This document shows, one piece after another, positions 58,021-64,000 of a stretch of 64,000 nucleotides of DNA (position 1 is its first letter; each line of letters starts with the position of its first letter). The position numbers and the translations under genes were made by a program. The DNA is from Megalobrama amblycephala (Eukaryota > Chordata > Actinopteri > Cypriniformes > Xenocyprididae): the NCBI RefSeq assembly GCF_018812025.1, contig NC_063044.1:70216847-70280846 (forward strand), in the 5' to 3' direction. The notes below the pieces were generated by a model, which worked only from the letters and a program-made list of their open reading frames with translations, searched no databases and was not told the DNA's origin.

Positions 58021-61000
58021 ATGTTTAACAGTTTGGTAGATGACGTTCCAGTTTCTCAGCCCTATCGGCGCATTCCACCAACCCAGTATGGTGAAGCCAG
58101 GGAACATATCACCAAGCTTCTTAAGAAGGGGATTATCAAACCTAGTAATAGTGCTTATGCATCGCCCATAGTACTTGTAAGGAAGGCGGATAGTAGTCTT
58201 AGACTATGTGTCGACTACAGAAAATTGAACTCCAAGACAAAACGAGATGCCTTCCCTTTGCCCCACATTGATGAGAGTTTTGATGCATTACAAGGTGCAA
58301 AGTTCTTCTCAACTATTGATTTGGCTAGCGGGTATCATCAGGTGGCTGTGCGTGAGCAAGACCAGCCGAAGACCACATTTACTACCCCGTTTGGTATATT
58401 TGAATACTCTCGTATGCCTTTCGGAGTTTGTAATGGACCTTCTACATTCCAGCGTCTTATGCAATCTACTATGGGAGATTTGATCTTCCAGATTATGCTG
58501 GTTTATCTGGATGATATTCTTGTATATTCATCTACTTTCCATGAACATCTCCAGAGACTAGAGGTCGTTTTCAGTAGATTGAAGGAAATGGGGCTCAAGG
58601 TGAAGCTTGAAAAATGCCATTTTCTCCAGGAAGAGGTAAAGTTCTTGGGTCATCAAATTTCAGCTCGAGGCATTGGTACTGACCCTGGGAAAGTTGAGGC
58701 GGTGAGAAATTGGAAAACACCTGGCACAGTAAAGGACTTAAGATCATTCCTAGGTTTTTGTAGTTATTACAGAAAATTTATAGAAAGTTTTTCCAAAATC
58801 GCTGGCCCTCTTCATGATTTGGTGAACTTGTGTCTGAAACAACACAGAATTGTGAGAAAGTCTGAGTTTTGTTCACTGTGGTCAGCCGAGTGTCAGGCAG
58901 CCTTTGAGTTGTTAAAGGATAAGCTTACATCTGCTCCTATATTGGGCTACGCAGACTTTTCTCTTCCATTTATAGTGGAGATTGATGCTAGTAATGAAGG
59001 GCTAGGTGCAGTCCTCTACCAACAACAAGGTGACTGTAAGAGAGTGATCGCCTACGCTTGTAGAAGACTACGTAATGCAGAGAAGAATGATCGGAACTAT
59101 AGTAGTATGAAACTCGAATTACTAGCTCTCAAATGGGCTGTTTCCGAAAAATTCCGGGGGTATTTGTTGGGCTCAAAGTTTGTAGTCGTCACAGAGAACA
59201 ATCCTTTATGTCACCTGCAAACAGCAAAATTGGGAGCTATCGAGCAAAGATGGATGGCCCAATTAGCAGTTTTCGAGTTTGAGGTTAAGTACCGACCCGG
59301 ACAGCACAATGCTGCTGCTGACGCCCTCTCTAGGCAGCCATTAGCAGGGGAGCCTGTTAGTTCTGAGGACATGGAATATGATAATTGTGTTGCCATTTGT
59401 AATGTGATCAACAAGGGCACACCCTTAGATGTGGAATTGCTGACAGCTGGTGATCAGTGCTGTAAAGTGAGCCAGATCCGTGCTTTGGGGTGTGGAGCCA
59501 GGGTGGAAGGGACTGACACTCGGGGAGGTACATGTACTCTTCCAGGCTATACCAAAGCTCAGTTAAAGGATTTCCAGCTAAAGGATTTGATTCTCTGCTC
59601 TTTTAGGGAGTTTTGGGATCAGAAGCAAAAGACCACCAGTCAGGAACGACACAGCCTACCTAAACCTGTATTGTCACTGTTAAAGCAGTGGAAATATATT
59701 AGAGAATCAGATTGATTGCTCTATCGTGTGGTGGATGATCTTCATCTTGGTGAGTGCCAGCAGCTGCTCTTGCCAGCCTGTTTAAAAGATCAAGTCCTTG
59801 ATAGTGTCCATGATAAGATGGGACATCAGGGTATTGAACGTACTCTCAACCTGTTAAGGCAGAGATGCTTCTGGGTTGGCATGTATGAAGATGTCGAAAG
59901 GTGGGTCAAAAAGTGTCAACGATGTATTCTAACCAAGATGCCGCAGCCGAGAATCCGTCCTCCTATGAAGCCGTTCTTAGCTTTAAGGCCTTTGGAAGTA
60001 GTGGCAGTGGATTATACAGTGCTCGAACCTGCCTCAGATGGTCGTGAGAATGTGTTGATCATAACCGATGTGTTTACTAAATTTACACAGGCATTCCCAA
60101 CCAGAGACCAGCGAGCTGAAACCACAGCCAAGATTTTACTGAAAGAGTGGTTCATGAAGTATGGAGTGCCAGAGAGGTTACATTCTGATCAGGGGAGGAA
60201 CTTCAAAAGCGAGGTGATCGCTGAGTTGTGTCGACTGTATGGAGTAAGGAAAACACGCACAACTCCCTACCGTCCGCAAGGTAATGCTCAGTGTGAGCGA
60301 TTTAACAGGACGCTCCACGAGTTGTTAAGAACACTACCTCCTGAGAAGAAAAGGCGATGGCCAGAACACCTTCCTGAGTTAATCTATGCATACAATGTAA
60401 CACCACATGCAACAACAGGCTACTCACCCTATTTCTTGCTGTTTGGCGTAGAACCACATCTTCCTGTCGATGCTCTTCTAGGCCAGGAACAAGCTGTGGA
60501 TAGAAAACAGGATTGGTTAGTAATTCACCAGAATCGCCTCAGAGAAGCTCATGAAAAAACGAGGGAATATGCAGAGCGCAAGGCTGCTGAGAGACTTGCT
60601 CCATTAAATGACAAAGTCTACTGTCCTACCGTTGGTGTTGGTCAGACGGTGTATTTACGTCACCGACCTGCTGGTAGAAACAAGATACAGGATGCTTGGG
60701 CTCCTACTGTGTATCGGGTCATACAGGTACAGGGCACCAAGTATACGGTTGAACCTATGGAGGGTGGTCCCAGTAAGAGAGTCCACAGAGTTGACTTACG
60801 CCCTTGTGTGAATCCTGTTGTGGAACCAGTGGTAATAGGGAGTGGTTTGTCGTCATCACTGCCTACGGCTCTGGTTGAGCCTGCGGAAGTTTAAAATACT
60901 GACACAGAGTATTTAGTGTCGGAAGAGGTCACATTACCTCATCTTGAAGAGACTAGGAATGTTCATGTTGGAGTCTCTGGTTCAGCTGACGAAGCTTTAG

Positions 61001-61296
61001 ATGTTGGACCTGTTTCCGTTCTGGATAATGTGGAACCGCCAGTGGAATCAGAACCATCAGTGGAACATGAACCTGACCCTGTTCCTTCAGTAACCAAACC
61101 TGACCAAAGGAGGCCTGTTCCCGCACCCAGAAGGACCAGTCGGCCCAATGCTGGTATGCATTCAAACCCATTTAACGAGCCAAGATCGGCCTGTAATTCT
61201 GTCTCTCTCAGTCCTGAAGTTTTCTCCCAGGTTTTGACAAGTCTTGGTAGTGTATTCTTCAGAGAGGCTGTGAAAGAAGTTAAGAATATGTATTGA
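58021..61296 (+). pseudogene. Gypsy pol: RT, RNase H, integrase, with two in-frame stops
   Basis: One frame throughout. RT: IPPTQYGEAREHI, LCVDYRKLNSKT, FSTIDLASGYHQ, YLDD (residues 162-165 of this frame). RNase H: VEIDASNEGLGAVLY (Asp322) and TENNPLCHL, where family members usually have a TDxxPL Asp, so this site looks altered. TGA at 59713-59715 interrupts RESD*LLYRVV, where Gly is usual. The integrase follows: a zinc-domain HHCC pattern (GHQGIERTL, CQRC), catalytic Asp in VAVDYTV, Asp in LHSDQGRNF, Glu in CERFNRTLHELL. A second stop, TAA at 60892-60894, precedes a Pro-rich tail (RRPVPAPRRTSRPNAG). All else is preserved, so decay is moderate. Confidence 0.9.
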
Positions 61297-61332
61297 TGTC
61301 ATTGAGGACAATGACTTCTTAGCAGGGGAGAG

Positions 61333-62355
61333 TGTGGCCAAGTGGTCTAAATATACAATGTTTCTATTTTGTTAAAAAAAAAAAAAAAGTTGTGGCCCCT
61401 TTAAGAGATCTCCTCTCTCTCTTCTTGCGATATTATTCGCGCGATTTGGATGCGTGCGCGCGACCAGAGAAGCCATTCTCACTGTACATGAGAGCTCCAT
61501 GTGGTAGTGCATGCATTTCGTCTAATCTAATGTAGTTTCATCATCTTTTCAGGTAAATGTTACTCCAATATGTTTAATATGTACAAATATGCGCTGAAAT
61601 GGAGTCCGAAAGAGTATTTGATGTTTATATTTCAGTCAATGCTTTTGGATCGCGTGTCTGATGAGTGAACCTCGTGGCAAATAGTAAAGGATTATTGGGT
61701 ATGTAAATTTCACGATTTGATAAGTATTTCAAAGCAATGTTTATTTGATTATGCATGTATATATATAATATATATGTATCTGTTATAGATGTGTTAAGAG
61801 CTATTTTATGATTGATTCTGATTTATTTTTCTTATGGTTCATGGTTAATATGTGAAACAAAGGGAATGTGGCTTTACTAATGTGTTCTTATTTTTCTTCT
61901 GTACCTCAGCCACTGCCGTATTCCAGTCTATATTACCATTTAAGTTTTTTTCAAGTAATTTGGTTATTTCCGGTGGACTCTGGTGTGTTTTTTTTTGTTA
62001 GTCTTTCACCTTGCATCTTACTGTATCTCAGTGGTTGCATGTCCTCCTCTGAACTACATCTAGTCGATTTGATGTGACACTTATTATTGTCGTAAACTTA
62101 TCTTTGCAACAATTGATTGTCATTTCTCAGAATTTGATTGCTTAAATTGTGGATAAGAGTTTTTCGTTTTTGTATGATAATAAGTGAAATCTTCAATTAT
62201 TCAAAATCTCCTTTTGTAAGCTTGCTTATTCAAGTTTTGCTCCCATCGACCGCTGTCATTTTTTGAACAGCAGTCAGATTAAACAAACCCCAAATTTTGA
62301 AAAGCATAATTTTGCTTCCGGTGTGTGTGTGTGTCCTTTCTTCCACCCGGTTACA
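61333..62355 (+). repeat. 3' LTR of the gypsy element
   Basis: Starts TGTGGCCAAGTGGTC directly after the purine tract AGCAGGGGAGAG (61321-61332) and ends CCCGGTTACA. The ends are TG..CA and the length is 1023 bases. Without a 5' partner its limits rest on termini and on resumption of unit C sequence at 62356. Confidence 0.7.
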
Positions 62356-62897
62356 TGAAATTGATGGATAGCTAACTGTGCTAGGGATGCCAAAAGACAT
62401 AGTACTAGTAGTAACAGATTTGGCCCAAAAGATCTGTCCTTTTAAAAATTATTGAATAATTTTCACAGTATTAAAGAGCATACATTTTCCCACTGATAAA
62501 ACCATCAAACATAACCAGATCCGCTGTATGGACTTTTAATGTACCAATAACAACCTGAACATTTCAGAATGTTTCCCAACACCAGCCACATTGAAAATGA
62601 ACAAGCCCCTGAAGACTTCCTAGATACTGAGTGATTGTGTGGTAATACATACATTTGAACCTCATTTAAATGAACACAATGCACACTGTTGAAACAAATA
62701 TTTTCTGTGAGTTTGAAAGTTCCTTTGTGCATAATATTTGAGACTTTCCTCAAAAACAGTTCCTTTCTGAATACACGAATACTGGCCACACAAACAGATG
62801 AGGAACACAACGCAGGAGAGTCAACATCGTGACAACACCGAAACTCTCCAAAAGTGTAAATAGAAATATAGAAAAACTTGGGAAATATACAGAGAAG

Positions 62898-63482
62898 ATG
62901 GGAATAGCAACTGAAAACATCTATGAAAATTATGATGTTACAAGCGGTAAGTTTGAAAAAGAGACCACGGACTGTAACGCAACGAGAATCCAGTCATCTG
63001 AACTCACAGGTATTGATACACATTTCATCACACAACATAACTGCAAAAATGGGATCAATAATGACTAAAAGATTCAAGCATTTACTCAGTTTTCACGATT
63101 TCAGTTACTGCGTGAAGTGAATGAAGAGTATAACAGGGTGTTTGTTGATCTCCAGGAGCTGAAGGTGTGAAGATCAGAAGCTCCAGAGCAGCTGCAGTGA
63201 GTTTGATGCTCCTGTGTGTTCTTCTGCTGACCGCAGTCATAGTGCTGTGTGTCATGTTCACTGGAGAGAGACAGCGGCTCATATCCAAGAATGACAACCT
63301 CACTGATGAGAAAGACCAGCTCATATTCATGTTCACTCAGGAGAGACAGCAGCTCATATCCAAGAATGACAACCTCACCAATCAGAGAGATCAGCTCATG
63401 TTCATGAATGAGAATCTGACTAGAGAGAGAGACCAGCTAAAACAGGAGAAAAGCGATCTTCAGAGGAGTCTTGGTAAAATGG
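62898..63482 (+). CDS. C-type lectin-like receptor C, 5' exons, expanded stalk
   Basis: Exon 1 is 62898-63009 (ATG; MGIATENIYENYDVTSGKFE) and exon 2 is 63156-63482, both ending in phase 1 as in receptor A. Exon 2 encodes the same membrane helix (LMLLCVLLLTAVIVLCVMF). Its stalk is 39 residues longer than in A and B: the unit ISKNDNLTxxxDQL is repeated, with a third related unit (FMNENLTRERDQL). The tail has a YENY motif. The lectin-domain exons lie beyond the window, so integrity is unknown. The upstream flank carries a gypsy LTR ending 542 bases before the ATG. Confidence 0.78.
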
Positions 63483-64000
63483 GTGAGTTTCTCTGGTCAT
63501 TTTATAGCAGGAATATGATCTGGTTAGTATTCATAAGCAAGTGTAATTCTGGTACACATAATATGGAGCACATGAAAAGCTTCTACATACCCTAATGTAA
63601 AAACATTTAAAGTGTAAAATGTAAACTTGACATATAACCTACTAGCTGCATGTAAAGGTGCTGTTGTGTTGGGGTTAAGTGACCTAATTTAAAAGAAATA
63701 TAATTTAACCTCAAAGACGAGTCAAGTTAAAAATCCAAATGAACAACCTGACTGATCTAATTTGGAAAACTGCTACATGTGATCATACAACAGCTTGTTG
63801 GCTATTGCACTAAGCACATAGTAATTTCAAATAGCAAAAAAAAAAAAAATTCTTTGCACTAAGTGTATCTATCTGACTGGTAAAGATATCCTCGAAGGTC
63901 CAGGAAGAGACTTTTTGAAGTGGTCACAATATGAGCTGCACATGTCACAGTCGATTTACCAACCACATCCTCTTCAAGTTGATACTGTGTGCAGTCAGAA
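63483..64000. other. Intron 2 of receptor C
   Basis: Homologous to receptor A and B intron 2, with an A run (63837-63849) and a short unique insertion after it. No other feature. Confidence 0.6.

Larger units (their letters stand above)
58000..62355 (+). mobile_element. Ty3/gypsy retrotransposon, 5'-truncated
   Basis: Contains pol from RT to the C-terminal tail, a polypurine tract and one 3' LTR. The 5' LTR, gag, protease and first RT residues are absent. The right LTR edge directly abuts unit C sequence. Confidence 0.88.
62356..64000 (+). repeat. Segmental duplication unit C (partial)
   Basis: Resumes the unit A/B sequence at TGATGGATAGCTAACTGTGC and follows it through the receptor promoter region, exons 1-2 and intron 2 to the window edge. 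The first 100 or so bases of the unit are missing on this side of the LTR. Confidence 0.85.

Noticed and set aside
1..64000. tRNA, rRNA or other structured RNA genes
   Set aside because: No cloverleaf with A and B boxes or rRNA-like segment was recognised by eye. A covariance-model scan would be needed to exclude small RNA genes.

Overview
The window looks like nuclear DNA of a teleost fish, most probably a cyprinid. This is inferred from the repeat families (L2 LINEs with an esterase-type ORF1, Tc1-like, DIRS-like, Ty3/gypsy and many small hAT-like elements), spliced genes with phased GT..AG introns, tandem C2H2 zinc-finger genes and C-type-lectin receptor genes. Nothing bacterial, viral-genomic or organellar is present. 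The species cannot be named from the sequence alone.

Layout. 1-8460 is nested retroelements: a broken Ty3/gypsy pol interrupted by a 5'-truncated L2 fragment, then an apparently intact full-length L2 LINE on the minus strand (ORF1 7086-8162, ORF2 4031-6892). 9049-22450 is a five-exon gene for a small secreted C-type lectin (predicted 153 aa, EPN and WND motifs). Its introns were enlarged by a Tc1-like element and a decayed DIRS-like element. 23480-27570 holds two head-to-head C2H2 zinc-finger loci, one short and one a clear pseudogene. 27885-32300 is L2 debris and small DNA elements.

From 32735 to the end the structure is a tandem segmental duplication. Unit A (32735-40616) carries a complete five-exon type II membrane C-type-lectin-like receptor gene (228 aa), a short conserved exon-like ORF, a broken L2 LINE and an inverted piece of zinc-finger 5' flank. 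Unit B (40617-52830) repeats all of this, but its receptor has a one-base insertion that destroys the lectin domain. Unit B also gained a hAT-like element (with another nested in it) and a young gag-only LTR retrotransposon with two apparently identical 451-bp LTRs. Unit C (62356-64000, cut by the window edge) begins right after the 3' LTR of a broken Ty3/gypsy element; its receptor has an expanded stalk. Between B and C lie a third zinc-finger first exon, a 33-bp perfect palindrome and nested DNA transposons.

Host genes. The likely functional host genes are the secreted lectin (9178-22222), receptor A (33313-34948) and receptor C (partial). They suggest an innate-immune lectin cluster expanding by tandem duplication next to C2H2 zinc-finger genes, in a region with heavy and partly recent transposition. 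Presence or absence of insertions in the paired copies gives a relative chronology: the L2 insertion came before the A/B duplication, and the hAT and LTR insertions came after it.
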